From positions 1,048,547 through 1,112,546 of the forward strand of contig NZ_BDBK01000002.1 in the NCBI RefSeq assembly GCF_001612945.1: a DNA stretch of 64,000 nucleotides, given 5' to 3'. Below are positions 8,343 through 17,659 of the stretch, piece by piece (position 1 is the first letter of the stretch; each line of letters begins with the position of its first letter). Both the position numbers and the translations under genes were made by a program. Source of the stretch: Nocardia inohanensis NBRC 100128 (GTDB lineage: Bacteria > Actinomycetota > Actinomycetes > Mycobacteriales > Mycobacteriaceae). Under the pieces are notes generated by a model that was not told the DNA's origin, did not search any database, and worked only from the letters and a program-made list of their open reading frames with translations.

Positions 8343-8617
8343 TCGCGGACGCTGTAATGGCTCCAATTCCACAGCGTCACCGAGTCGATGGTGGCGCCGG
8401 ACCGCAGCCACATACGCCAGTCGCAGGTGGTGCGTTCCCACAGATGCCCGCAGCGATCTCGGTACAGACCGGGCGGAACCATGAGCCGATCCGGTTCGAA
8501 CCAGGCGATCGGATCGCGCGGGCGCGCGGCGGCCAGCCGATCGAACGCCCGGGCCAGCGCTCGCGCCGGCCGGTACAGACAGCCGATGACGAGCCGCAAC
8601 AGACCGGTTTCCCGCAT
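8291..8617 (-). CDS. hypothetical protein, 108 aa
   Basis: I do not recognise this family. The start MRETGLLRLVIGCLYRPARALARAF suggests an amphipathic or membrane-touching helix, followed by a tryptophan-rich part (WFEPDR, LWERTTCDWRMWLR, TLWNWSHY). AAAGGGAG lies 5 nt before the ATG, which supports translation. The C-terminal 17 codons overlap the end of the convergent SulP gene. It could instead be a spurious frame; the tryptophan content and the ribosome-binding site argue for a gene. Confidence 0.5.
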   Translation of the reverse strand: MRETGLLRLVIGCLYRPARALARAFDRLAAARPRDPIAWFEPDRLMVPPGLYRDRCGHLWERTTCDWRMWLRSGATIDSVTLWNWSHYSVRDHAPFVAMMIGRTSTGA

Positions 8618-9217
8618 AGGTGCTCCCTTTCATCGATCTCCACCGGTGCGCACACGCGTCGTTCCGCCGACGGGCCGCAGGCCCGCGCATCCCGGCGGCG
8701 GCCGAATACAATTCATGCTCGTCGAATCGCAATCCGGTCGTCGAATACTCCGGAAGTACAACCGGATCCACGGCTGTCACGCGGATGCGGGGAGGGGCGT
8801 TCCGTTCGGTATCGGACCAAGTCGCGCACTGCATTCGAGCCCTGCCTTCCTCGGTTGGTGCCAGTAGCATCCGCAATCGGACTTCCCGCCGACTTTCGAT
8901 TCGCTTCCGTGTGGACCGGGCGGGGGATTCCCCTGGTTTCGATGCACATTCCGTGACGCCGCGCAATGACGCGGTTTGCCATTATGCGCGGCTGCTATCT
9001 CTGCCCGAACCGGATTTGAAAGCTGTCAATTCGAGTTTCCGAATCGCCTTTGCGAGTGTGATGCGCCTCATACCCGAGTATCGGAATCGGTAAAGCAGCG
9101 ACGACACGCAATAGACGCGTATCACCGAAATATCGCCCAGGTGGCTAACATTCAGCGTCTGGTGGGATGGGAGACCCGCGACTATCTCGAAAACATCTGT
9201 GCGGGACCGGAGTTGTG
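8618..9217. other. 600-bp intergenic region, no gene supported
   Basis: Lower GC than the surroundings, with no frame showing the usual codon bias on either strand. It separates the small minus-strand gene from the SARP-type regulator and presumably carries the promoter of the latter. I could not identify a confident -10/-35 pair. Confidence 0.6.
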
Positions 9218-11911
9218 ATGAACGAGCGGCAGATTCGAGTACTCGGCCCCCTGCGGATAGTCGTCGACGGCCGGGCCGTGAGCATCGGCGGCCGGATCCG
9301 GCGCACGCTGCTGGGCCGGCTCGTGCTCGCGCACGGCCAGCCGGTGACGGCCGGGCGGCTGGTGGACGATATCTGGGCGGGCACGCCACCCGCCACGGCC
9401 GCCGCGGTGCTCCAGGTGCAGGTCCACAATCTGCGCCGGGTGCTGGAACCGGACCGCCCGCCCCGCACCCCGGCCGGCGTCGTCATCTCCACCTCCGGTG
9501 GTTATGCCCTGCGCCTGCCCGCCGCCGCCGTCGACGCCTGGCAATTCGAAGCGCTGCTGCACGATTACGAACAAGCCGTGCGCGACACCCTGAACTCCCC
9601 GGATCCCGCGACCCGCTGCCGACTGCTCGACGCCGCCCTGTCCTGCTGGCACGGTCGCCCCTACGCCGCCTTCGACGACGCGCCCTGGGCGGCCGCGGAA
9701 GTCGCCCGCCTCGCCGATCTGCGCCTGCTCGCCGCCGAACTCCGCGCCGACGCCGCCCTCGACCTGGACCGTCCCGCGGAGGTGCTGACCGGTCTGCGCC
9801 GCACCGCCGCCGAACACCCCGAGCGCGAGGAGACCGCGCGCCTGCTCGCCATCGCCCAATACCGGCTCGGTCAGCAGGCCGAGGCCCTCGCCACCCTCCG
9901 CCGCACCCGCGAATTCCTGCGCCGTGACCTGGCGGTCGATCCCGGCCCCCGCCTGCAAGCCCTCGAAACGGCGATCCTCACCCAGGATCCCGCCCTCACC
10001 CCGGCTCGCTGGAACGAATCGAATATCGCACGCCCACAATGGGATTCCCCGAACACCGGCACCGGTGGACAGCAGCCGAGCCCCGCGTGGCCGGAGCCGC
10101 GGCCGTCCGCCGGGACGCCCGAACGGACGCGCCCGGAGCCGGAGTACCTCGATACTGCGGGCCGCCGAAGATCCGGGCCCGCGCCTTCGGAGCGGTCTGT
10201 GCCGCAGGCGAATTCGACGGGAGCGACAGGTCGGCCGGAAGCTGACTTACGAGTGCCGGGGACCGATCCCTGGGGGAGCGCGCGAGTGCCGGGTGCTGGG
10301 CCGCGGGGGAGTTCGCGAGTGCCGGGAGTTGGGCCGCAGGGGAGTTCGCGGGGGAGGGTGGCTGGGCCGCTGGAAGGTTCGCGTGGGCCGGGGGCGGGCC
10401 CGGAGGAAGGTTCGCGGGGGAGGGTGGCTGGGCCGCAGGGAGGTTCGCGTGGGCCGGGGACGGGCCCGGAGGAAGGTTCGCGTGGGCCGGGGGCGGGCCC
10501 GGAGGAAGGTTCGCGGGGGAGGGTGGCTGGGCCGCAGGAAGGTTCACGGGGGACGGCGGCTGGGCCGCTGGGAAGTTCGCGGGGGACGGTGGCTGGGCCG
10601 CAGGGGGATTGGCAGGGGCAGGGGGCCCGGCCGCAGACAGCGGCGACGAAGTTCGCGCCGCCCGCGGCGGAGACGGTGGCGCGGGCCGCCGAATATGTGA
10701 CCGCGGCGGCGCGGACCGGGATCGGCGAGGGCGCGGCCATCGACCCGGCCCGGCTCTGGCAAACCGCGATCGACCTGCACGAACTCGCGGGGCATGGCGC
10801 GCGTGATGCCGAACCCGCGCGGCGGGCGGAGCTGTTGGAGACGCGTTGTGAACTGGTTGCCGCGCTGGCGAATGCGGGCCGGGTCGAAGCCGCCCGGCGC
10901 GCGCGGGAGGACGCGCTCGACCTCGCTGAGGAGCTGGGCGAAAGAGAATTCATGGTCCGAGCGGTCACCAGTTGGCGGGTGCCGGTCGGCTGGCCCATCC
11001 GGGATCGCCGCCGGAGCGGAGCGCGGGTCGAAGGTGTGATCGTCGCGCTGCTCGAGCACGCCGAGTCGCCCGCCGAGCGGGTATCGCTGCTCACCGCAAG
11101 GGTTTTCGAAACCGAACCGGCCGGGGCGCTACCGGCCGAGAAATGGGCGCGCGAGGCGGTGGCGGCGGCCGGGGATCCGGTGTTGTGCTGCGCCGCGCTC
11201 AATGCGCTGGCGGTGGTGCTGCTCGGGCGCGAAGCGTGGGACGGCCTCCCGGACGTGGTCGCGCGACTGGAACGAGCCGCCGAGGCCGCGGGACGGCTCG
11301 ACTACCGGGCGCTGACGCACTATCTGCGGATGCGGATCGCTTGTGCGAGTACGGATCTGGCCGCGGCCATGCGGCAGCAGCGGCTCGCCGCCGAGCTCGC
11401 CGACGCCGCCGGATCGGGGGTGCTCACCCCGGCCCTGGACTACTTCGCGGCGGTGACGGCCCTGCTGGGTGGGGACCCGGCCACCGCCGCACAGATCTAC
11501 CGGGACTGCGATGACCGCGCGGCCGAACTCGGCACGGCGAATCGCGACGAGATCCGGCTCGCCGGGCGCGCGGCTGTCGAGTGGGCCCGCGGCGAGCTGT
11601 CCGGCGCGCTGGAGACCCTCGGCGAAATCGCCGGCGGCCCACCGGATGATCTCAGCCGCCTGGTCTTCCGGGCGCACGCCGCCCTGGCCCGCGCCGACCC
11701 CACGGAACTGCGCGCGGTACTCCACCGGCTGCGCCCGTTCGCCGGCGTGGTCGCGGGGCTGGCGACCGCAACGGCCTGCTTCGGTCCGGTGGACCGGGTT
11801 CTCTCCGATATCGCAGCCGCCCTTGGTGATTCGACATCGGCCGCTCGATATCGCACTGCCGCAACCGAACTCGAAGACAGGATGCTATCCATTGTCATCG
11901 CCGGACCATAG
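9218..11911 (+). CDS. AfsR/SARP-type transcriptional regulator (wHTH-BTAD) with repeat linker and TPR-like C-terminus
   Basis: 897 aa. Residues 1-100 are an OmpR-like winged helix (IRVLGPLRIVVDGRAVSIGG, then RRTLLGRLVLAHGQPV). Residues ~105-255 are the bacterial transcriptional activation domain (WQFEALLHDYEQAV, then LGQQAEALATLRRTREFL). A low-complexity linker of eleven 11-residue repeats (about 347-471) stands where AfsR-type proteins have an NB-ARC ATPase; no Walker motif is present. The last ~400 residues are alpha-helical repeats. Such proteins activate secondary-metabolite or stress genes by binding direct repeats upstream of -35. CGGAG lies 5 nt before ATG 9218. No obvious target operon adjoins it; the PKS cluster is 40 kb away. 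Confidence 0.85.
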   Translation: MNERQIRVLGPLRIVVDGRAVSIGGRIRRTLLGRLVLAHGQPVTAGRLVDDIWAGTPPATAAAVLQVQVHNLRRVLEPDRPPRTPAGVVISTSGGYALRLPAAAVDAWQFEALLHDYEQAVRDTLNSPDPATRCRLLDAALSCWHGRPYAAFDDAPWAAAEVARLADLRLLAAELRADAALDLDRPAEVLTGLRRTAAEHPEREETARLLAIAQYRLGQQAEALATLRRTREFLRRDLAVDPGPRLQALETAILTQDPALTPARWNESNIARPQWDSPNTGTGGQQPSPAWPEPRPSAGTPERTRPEPEYLDTAGRRRSGPAPSERSVPQANSTGATGRPEADLRVPGTDPWGSARVPGAGPRGSSRVPGVGPQGSSRGRVAGPLEGSRGPGAGPEEGSRGRVAGPQGGSRGPGTGPEEGSRGPGAGPEEGSRGRVAGPQEGSRGTAAGPLGSSRGTVAGPQGDWQGQGARPQTAATKFAPPAAETVARAAEYVTAAARTGIGEGAAIDPARLWQTAIDLHELAGHGARDAEPARRAELLETRCELVAALANAGRVEAARRAREDALDLAEELGEREFMVRAVTSWRVPVGWPIRDRRRSGARVEGVIVALLEHAESPAERVSLLTARVFETEPAGALPAEKWAREAVAAAGDPVLCCAALNALAVVLLGREAWDGLPDVVARLERAAEAAGRLDYRALTHYLRMRIACASTDLAAAMRQQRLAAELADAAGSGVLTPALDYFAAVTALLGGDPATAAQIYRDCDDRAAELGTANRDEIRLAGRAAVEWARGELSGALETLGEIAGGPPDDLSRLVFRAHAALARADPTELRAVLHRLRPFAGVVAGLATATACFGPVDRVLSDIAAALGDSTSAARYRTAATELEDRMLSIVIAGP
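10259..10631 (+). repeat. 33-bp tandem repeat, about 11 units, in frame in the SARP gene
   Basis: Units encode variants of GPxEGSRGxxA (for example GPEEGSRGRVA, GPQGGSRGPGT). As the period is a multiple of three, the frame is never broken and long open frames also appear on both strands. The block lies between the BTAD domain and the C-terminal helical region, a likely flexible linker and a likely length-polymorphic locus. Confidence 0.85.
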
Positions 11912-12036
11912 TCGAGAGCCGGATCGGCAAACCTGTCGCAAGCGATGTAATCCGTTGTACCCGTGTGAAGTTCGAAGTGATTGCCGGTTGCCGAGTGATC
12001 ACCGCAATAGGATGGACGGGCTCGAGATGATTTACC

Positions 12037-12068
12037 TTGTCCTGAATCCAGTACCTGAACCAGGACAA
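12037..12068. promoter_or_regulatory. inverted repeat upstream of the XRE/MmyB gene
   Basis: TTGTCCTG (12037-12044) and CAGGACAA (12061-12068) are perfect 8-bp arms 16 bp apart. The right arm ends 12 bp before the start codon of the XRE regulator, so autoregulation is plausible. Confidence 0.4.
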
Positions 12069-12080
12069 CGAGGAGCGCCG

Positions 12081-12881
12081 ATGGCACTGAGTGCGGAGTG
12101 CATCCAAAAACCGAGAAATCTACAGCCGCCCACCTTGGGCCGGCTCTTGCGCCGGCTACGCGACGCCCGCCGGATATCCCGCGAGAAGCTGGCCTTCAAC
12201 GCGGGCGTAAGCGCCAGTTACATAACGCATCTGGAGAACGGAAACCGGGAACGCCCCACCCGTGAAGTCCTGCGCGCCCTGGTCCGATACCTCAACGCGG
12301 TCGGCCCGCTGTCGCCGGTGGAACACCGTCACCTGAACGACCTCGCCGGATTGGGCGCCCCCGACTATCCCAGCGTCGAACAGCTACGCGGTGAGATCAC
12401 CGACGAAATGCGGCACGCGCTCACGTTGCACGAACCGAATCTCGCCGCGTATCTCGACACCCGCTGGAATCTGCTGGCCTACAACGAGAGTTATGCCCGT
12501 GCGTTCCCCGGCCAGATCCAGGACGGCAATGTGCTGCACTGGCTGCTGGGAAACGAATCGGCTCGCGCCACCATGCCGGAATGGGAACAGGAGGTCCGGC
12601 TCGCGGTGCATTGGCTGCGCGGACTCATCGCGAGTTCCGGTGATACCGGGTCATCGGTCGCGTTTCTCGCCGAACTCGGTCAATACGAACAGTTCTGCCG
12701 GTTCTGGGACGAAGGGATTGTCGCCTACGGTCGCGATCGCATGCTGATGCGGCTGCGTGATCCGGGCACCGGTCGCACCCGCAGCGTGGTCGCCCAGATG
12801 TTCCGGGTGGATTCGGTCGAACATGCCGACCACATCAAAATCTTTCTCGGCATCCCCGCCGGAGGGCTCAATCGAAAGTAA
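12081..12881 (+). CDS. XRE-family regulator with MmyB-like ligand-binding domain
   Basis: 266 aa. Residues ~14-75 form a helix-turn-helix (LGRLLRRLRDARRISREKLA, then GVSASYITHLENGNRERPT). Residues ~100-260 match the MmyB-like PAS-type domain that binds a small hydrophobic ligand in actinobacterial relatives (NLAAYLDTRWNLLAYNESYA, then RVDSVEHADHIKIFLGIP). AGGAG lies 5 nt before ATG 12081. Regulators of this class usually sit beside an SDR or oxidoreductase they control; none is present here, so the target is unknown. The 3' end overlaps the convergent ATL gene by 14 bp. Confidence 0.85.
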   Translation: MALSAECIQKPRNLQPPTLGRLLRRLRDARRISREKLAFNAGVSASYITHLENGNRERPTREVLRALVRYLNAVGPLSPVEHRHLNDLAGLGAPDYPSVEQLRGEITDEMRHALTLHEPNLAAYLDTRWNLLAYNESYARAFPGQIQDGNVLHWLLGNESARATMPEWEQEVRLAVHWLRGLIASSGDTGSSVAFLAELGQYEQFCRFWDEGIVAYGRDRMLMRLRDPGTGRTRSVVAQMFRVDSVEHADHIKIFLGIPAGGLNRK

Positions 12882-13164
12882 AACGCGCCCTACGCAAATC
12901 GACGCGGTCGCCGGTCAGCGGGCAACCCTCCTCGGCCAGCTGCCGCAATTGCCGGTGCGCCAGATGCGGGGCCGGAGTGCCGTTGGCGCGCAGCACCCGA
13001 TGCCAGGGCAGATCGGCCGAGTCGGTGCGCATGATCCAGCCGACCGTACGCGGCGTGGACAGGCCCGCGGCGGCCGCGATATCGCCGTAGGTGGCGACCC
13101 GGCCGGGTGGAATGGCGGCCACCAGTTCGCGGACGCGTTCGATATCGGCGTCGGAGGTGGGCAT
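12868..13164 (-). CDS. alkyltransferase-like (ATL) protein, O6-alkylguanine-binding, no catalytic Cys
   Basis: 98 aa, the size of the C-terminal DNA-binding half of MGMT/Ogt. The active-site PCHR motif is PWHR here (residues 53-56), with Trp replacing the methyl-accepting Cys; this is the hallmark of ATL proteins, which bind O6-alkylguanine and hand it to nucleotide excision repair. The recognition helix is present (ATYGDIAAAAGLSTPRTVG). The ATG overlaps the stop of the upstream hydrolase gene (TGATG), so the two are coupled. The position matches M. tuberculosis Rv3204. The neighbouring adnAB and uvrD2 genes make a DNA-repair setting. Confidence 0.85.
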   Translation of the reverse strand: MPTSDADIERVRELVAAIPPGRVATYGDIAAAAGLSTPRTVGWIMRTDSADLPWHRVLRANGTPAPHLAHRQLRQLAEEGCPLTGDRVDLRRARFTFD

Positions 13165-13955
13165 CAGCGGGTGAGCAGTTCGCGGAACACGGCCGCGGTG
13201 TCGGCGGGGCGGGATTGGGCGACCATGTGATCGCAATCGAATTCGCGCACGGTCAGATTGTCGCCGAGGTGGGCGGTGAGCGCGGACCGGAACGCCGGCG
13301 TCACGAACGGCGGATCCACCTTCATGGCCTGCACCAGCAGCGTCGGGAGGTGTCGCGGAGGTAGGACGAACTCGCGGGCCAGCTGGCCCCAGTAGGCGGT
13401 GATCGCGGGCAGGCTCAGCCGCCAGCCCACCCGGCCGCCCGGGGTGGGCACCAGGTGTTCGGCCAGTTCGGCGTCCAGCAGTTCGGGGGCCACATCCGCC
13501 CAGGCGGTCTCCAGTTTGTCGAAGCGGGCCTGCTCGACATCGGCGTAATCGGGGTGCTCCAGCATCGAATTCGCGATGTGCAGCATGAACTCCGGCTCCA
13601 GGCCGATCGCCGGATCCAGTAGCGCCAGCGCGCGCACCAGTTCCGGGTGGCGATGCGCCAGATGCACCCCGGTGGCCGCGCCGAACGAATGCCCGAGCAC
13701 CACCACGGGTTCGCTCGTCTCGGACTTCACCAGCTCGGCGAGATCATCGGCGAGGGTTTCGAAATCCCACGGCGGCACGCCGGGCGACCTCCCGTGCCCC
13801 CGCAGATCCGGAGCGATAATCCGCAGATCCGACAAATACTCGTCGGCCAGCGCCCGCCAGCGTTGGCCGTGGCCGGTCAGCCCGTGCAATGCCAGCACCA
13901 CCGGACCGGTCGAAGGACCGAAGCGATGAATATGAAGATCGGACACGCGGCCCAT
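13164..13955 (-). CDS. lipV: alpha/beta hydrolase (LipV-like esterase)
   Basis: 263 aa. The oxyanion-hole motif LHGLTGHG lies near residue 23, the nucleophile elbow GHSFGA has Ser at 90, and the catalytic His is in CDHMV near the C-terminus. The fold and length suit a carboxylesterase or lipase. The position next to adnA and the ATL gene matches Rv3203 (lipV). ATG 13955 was chosen because GGAAGG lies 7 nt before it; two upstream in-frame ATGs lack such a site. Divergent from adnA with about 105 bp between; followed by the coupled ATL gene. The natural substrate is unknown. Confidence 0.8.
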   Translation of the reverse strand: MGRVSDLHIHRFGPSTGPVVLALHGLTGHGQRWRALADEYLSDLRIIAPDLRGHGRSPGVPPWDFETLADDLAELVKSETSEPVVVLGHSFGAATGVHLAHRHPELVRALALLDPAIGLEPEFMLHIANSMLEHPDYADVEQARFDKLETAWADVAPELLDAELAEHLVPTPGGRVGWRLSLPAITAYWGQLAREFVLPPRHLPTLLVQAMKVDPPFVTPAFRSALTAHLGDNLTVREFDCDHMVAQSRPADTAAVFRELLTR

Positions 13956-14059
13956 TCTGCTGCCTTCCACCGACATGAACACCCGCTGCCCTGTGACCGG
14001 CGGCACGGACAACTCATGGCAAACGAAACCTGTCGGGGCGATCTGTTGAAATAGCCGAC

Positions 14060-17000
14060 GTGATGCGATCGGATAGCTCGGTGCAATTGGTGCGCCGGGC
14101 CGAGGCGATCTCCCGCCCCCGGGAGTGGGACGCCGCTATCGCGCCGCTGTTCGACGACACCCTGCCCGATCCGGGCTGGCGGCCCTGGCAGGTGCTCGGC
14201 GGACCCGGAACCGGCAAGACCGCGCTGCTGGTGGACCTGGCGGCCGCGCGCATTCTGGCCGGGGCCGACCCGGAATCGATCCTGGTGCTCACCTACACCA
14301 AGCGCGCCGCCACGGCCGTCCGCAATGCGATCACGGCGCGCATCGCCACCGCCGATCCCGAACTCGGCGGGGTGCCCGGCGCGACCCGCGGGCCGCTGGT
14401 CCGCACGCTGCACTCCTACGCCTTCGGTCTGCTGCGCGGATTCGCCACCGCCCGCGGCAATCCGCCACCCCGGCTGCTCACCGGCTCCGAACAAGACATC
14501 GTGATCCGGGAAATGCTGCGCGGCGATCTGCTGGACGGCGCGACCGACTGGCCCGAACGGCTGCACCCCGCGCTGCCCGCAGCCGGCTTCGCCGAACAAT
14601 TACGCGATCTCATGCTGCGCGCCACCGAACGCGGGCTCGGGCCCGAGGACCTGGTCGAACTCGGGCGCAGCCACGGCCATGAGGAGTGGATCGCGGCCGG
14701 GCGCTTCTTCGAACGCTACGAACAGATCATGCTGCTGCGCTGGTCCGTCGGCATGGACGTGCCGGAAGCCAGCGCTCCCGCCCTCGACGCCGCCGAACTG
14801 GTCACCGCCGCCCTCGAGGCGCTGCACGCGGACCCGGAACTCCTGGCCGCCGAACGGGAGCGGCTGCACACCATCCTGGTGGATGACGCCCAGCATCTCG
14901 ACCCGCACGCGGCGCGGCTCATCGAGGCGCTGGGCAGCGGCGGGGCGACCACGGTCATCGCCGCCGACCCCGACCAATCCGTTTTCACCTTCCGTGGCGC
15001 GGACGCCCGCTTCGCCGCCGACCTCGACACTTCCGCCGATCACCGAATCATCCTGCGCCACAATCACCGTAGCGCCCCCGCAATTCGAGAGGTCGTCGCC
15101 CGCATCACCACCCGCCTCCCCGGCTCCGCCCGCCACCGCAACCCGCCCACCGACCTCCGTACGCCCGCTACCGCGACGGACTTCCTGTCCGAGGTCGCAC
15201 CGCATCGCGACGGCCACTCCTCGCCGGGCGACCGAAGCGGGACGGACGAGATGCCGCCGCACCAGGTCGCCGAACGACGCGAAGCCGAGGACTCGGCGGA
15301 TCGGATCGACTGGGAGGCTTCGCCTTTCGGTGGTGAGGTGCGGGTGCAGGTGTTGACCACGCCCGCCAAGGAAGCCGCGCTGATCGCCGATCATCTACGG
15401 CGGGCGCATCTTTCGCACGGGGTGCCGTGGTCTCGAATGGCCGTCATCGTCCGCTCCGTGCCGCTGTCCTTGGCTCCGCTGCGGCGTGCGCTGCTCGCCG
15501 CGGGGGTACCGGTGCGGCAGCCGCCGGCCGACGTGCCGTTGGCGCGGCGGCGTGGGGCGGCGTGGATGTTGCTGGCGCTGCGGGCGGTTACGGCGGGGGA
15601 TCCGACAGCGGTGCGGCATCCGCGGCCGATCGAGTTCAGTGCGGATGACGCACTCGACCTGCTGGCCGGGCCGCTCGGCGGGGCGGATCAGATCAGCCTG
15701 CGGCGTTTGCGGCGCGGTATTCGGCGTACCGTGCTCGAACTCGGCTATCCCGAGCGCGAGAGCACCGAGGCCGACGGTGACGAGCCGCAGCCGGGTTCGG
15801 TTGCGGCGGAACGCAATACCGTGGTCGCGGTGCGCGCCGACCCGACTCCGGGTGCACGGGACGCGGAAGGCGGGACGGCGGATCGGTATGCGGATCTGGA
15901 TCGCTCGTCCGCCGAGATTCTGCGGGATCTGCTGGTGGGCAAGGGGAATTGGGTGATTCTCGACCGGCTCACCCAGGTCGAGGCCGCTCCGTTGAATCGG
16001 GTGCTGAAGGCACTGGGAAGGGCACGCAAGAAGCGGCGGGAAGGCGGTGGGCTCGAGGATGTGATGTGGGGGATCTGGACCGGGTCCACCCTGGAACGGC
16101 GGTGGGTGGGGCAGTCCGAGCGCGGGGGAGCGGTCGGGATGCAGGCCGACCGGGATCTCGACGCCGTCGTCGGATTGTTCGAGGCGGCGGCCGCGTACGT
16201 GGACCGGTTGCCGCGCGCCACCATCGAAGGATTCGTGGAGTACCTGGAGCAGCAGGAGATCCCGCAGGACAATGCGCCGCACACCGATCCCGGTGCGGCG
16301 GTGACGATTTGCAGCGCGCATGCCGCCGCCGGGCGGGAATGGGACACGGTGGCGGTTGCCGCCGTACAGGAGGGGATCTGGCCGAATCTGCGCCCGCGCG
16401 GCAGCCTGCTGGGAGTCGAGGACCTGGTGGATCTGCTTGCCGGAGTGGGGGATACCGGGGAGCGGGTCAGCCGCGCCGCACCGCTGCTGGCCGAGGAACG
16501 GCGGCTGCTGCTGGTGGCGTGCGGTCGCGCGCAACGCTCGCTGCTGGTCACCGCGGTCGAATCGGTCACGGGCGACCAGGATCTGGTGCCTTCGCGATTC
16601 CTCGCCGAACTCGACGCCGATGCCATCGACGGGCAGCCGGGCAAGATCCCACCGCCGGTCGATCCCGGGCGAGCCCTCGCCATGCACGCCCTCATCGCCG
16701 AATTGCGTTCCGTCGCCTGCGATCCCGAGACCACACCGGAACGGCGCACCCGCGCGGCGCACCAGCTGGCCAGGCTGGCCGATGCCGGAGTGCGCGGTGC
16801 ACACCCCGGCGACTGGTACGGCACCGCCGAACTCTCCTCCACGAACCCGTTGTGGGACAGCGCCGACGGCACCATCGCCCTGTCCCCGTCCACCGTCGAG
16901 CAGCTCAAGACCTGCCCGCTGCGCTGGGCCCTGGAACGTCACGGCGGCAGTGACGGCGAGAACCCGCACGCCCTCAAAGGCAACCTGGTGCACACCCTCG

Positions 17001-17659
17001 TCCAGGCCCTCGCCGGCCAGGTCGACGAAGCCCAGGTCAAACAGGCCCTCGCCAAAGCCTGGAAGAAGATCGACCCCACCGCCCGCGACGGCGAGAACTG
17101 GTACTCCCGAGCCGAATTGCGCCGCACCGAGACCATGGTCGACACCTTCCTGGCCTGGCTGCGCAATACCCGCGACGAACTCACCGCCATCGGCGTCGAG
17201 GTCCCCGTCGACCTCACCCTCGCGCCCCGCACACCGGACGGCCACCCGGTCCGCATCTCCGGCCGCGTCGACCGCGTCGAACGAGACGCCATGGGCCGCT
17301 TCGTCATCATCGACGTCAAAACCGGCAAGACCCCCATCTCCAAACAGGCCGCCGAAGACCACGCTCAGCTCGCCACCTACCAGGTAGCAGCGGCCTCGGG
17401 CGCCCTCGGCGAAGGCGACCCCGGCGGCGCTCGCCTGGTCTACGTGGCCAAACCCAGCACCAAGGAAGGCGCCACCCAGCGCCTGCAACCCCCACTCGAC
17501 GGCGACGGAATAGACGACTGGCGCACCGTCATCCACGACGCCGCCGACTCCTCCAAAGGCCCCAGCTACCTCGCCATGCGCAACGACGGCTGCCGCCACT
17601 GCAAGGTCGCCGGCAGCTGCCCCGTCCAGGACACCGGACGGCAGGTGACGGACGAGTGA
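14060..17659 (+). CDS. adnA: AdnA subunit of the AdnAB helicase-nuclease
   Basis: 1199 aa. The N-terminal UvrD-like motor has Walker A GGPGTGKTALL (about residues 49-59), LTYTKRAATAVRNAI (motif Ia) and VDDAQHL in place of the usual DExx box. The C-terminal RecB-like nuclease has GRVDRVE and DVKTGK near 1070-1090. Four cysteines (952, 1178, 1181, 1187) are placed as in the 4Fe-4S-bound nuclease domains of AddB/AdnA. With AdnB it forms the mycobacterial-type double-strand-break resection machine. A low-complexity insert (about 350-425) separates motor motifs. Start: GTG 14060 is directly followed by ATG 14063, and either may be used. The stop overlaps the next frame as GTGA. Confidence 0.9.
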   Translation: MMRSDSSVQLVRRAEAISRPREWDAAIAPLFDDTLPDPGWRPWQVLGGPGTGKTALLVDLAAARILAGADPESILVLTYTKRAATAVRNAITARIATADPELGGVPGATRGPLVRTLHSYAFGLLRGFATARGNPPPRLLTGSEQDIVIREMLRGDLLDGATDWPERLHPALPAAGFAEQLRDLMLRATERGLGPEDLVELGRSHGHEEWIAAGRFFERYEQIMLLRWSVGMDVPEASAPALDAAELVTAALEALHADPELLAAERERLHTILVDDAQHLDPHAARLIEALGSGGATTVIAADPDQSVFTFRGADARFAADLDTSADHRIILRHNHRSAPAIREVVARITTRLPGSARHRNPPTDLRTPATATDFLSEVAPHRDGHSSPGDRSGTDEMPPHQVAERREAEDSADRIDWEASPFGGEVRVQVLTTPAKEAALIADHLRRAHLSHGVPWSRMAVIVRSVPLSLAPLRRALLAAGVPVRQPPADVPLARRRGAAWMLLALRAVTAGDPTAVRHPRPIEFSADDALDLLAGPLGGADQISLRRLRRGIRRTVLELGYPERESTEADGDEPQPGSVAAERNTVVAVRADPTPGARDAEGGTADRYADLDRSSAEILRDLLVGKGNWVILDRLTQVEAAPLNRVLKALGRARKKRREGGGLEDVMWGIWTGSTLERRWVGQSERGGAVGMQADRDLDAVVGLFEAAAAYVDRLPRATIEGFVEYLEQQEIPQDNAPHTDPGAAVTICSAHAAAGREWDTVAVAAVQEGIWPNLRPRGSLLGVEDLVDLLAGVGDTGERVSRAAPLLAEERRLLLVACGRAQRSLLVTAVESVTGDQDLVPSRFLAELDADAIDGQPGKIPPPVDPGRALAMHALIAELRSVACDPETTPERRTRAAHQLARLADAGVRGAHPGDWYGTAELSSTNPLWDSADGTIALSPSTVEQLKTCPLRWALERHGGSDGENPHALKGNLVHTLVQALAGQVDEAQVKQALAKAWKKIDPTARDGENWYSRAELRRTETMVDTFLAWLRNTRDELTAIGVEVPVDLTLAPRTPDGHPVRISGRVDRVERDAMGRFVIIDVKTGKTPISKQAAEDHAQLATYQVAAASGALGEGDPGGARLVYVAKPSTKEGATQRLQPPLDGDGIDDWRTVIHDAADSSKGPSYLAMRNDGCRHCKVAGSCPVQDTGRQVTDE

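Noticed and set aside
8620..9093. Possible genes in the 8.6-9.2 kb gap
   Set aside because: Frames on both strands have no codon bias, ribosome-binding site or recognisable sequence.
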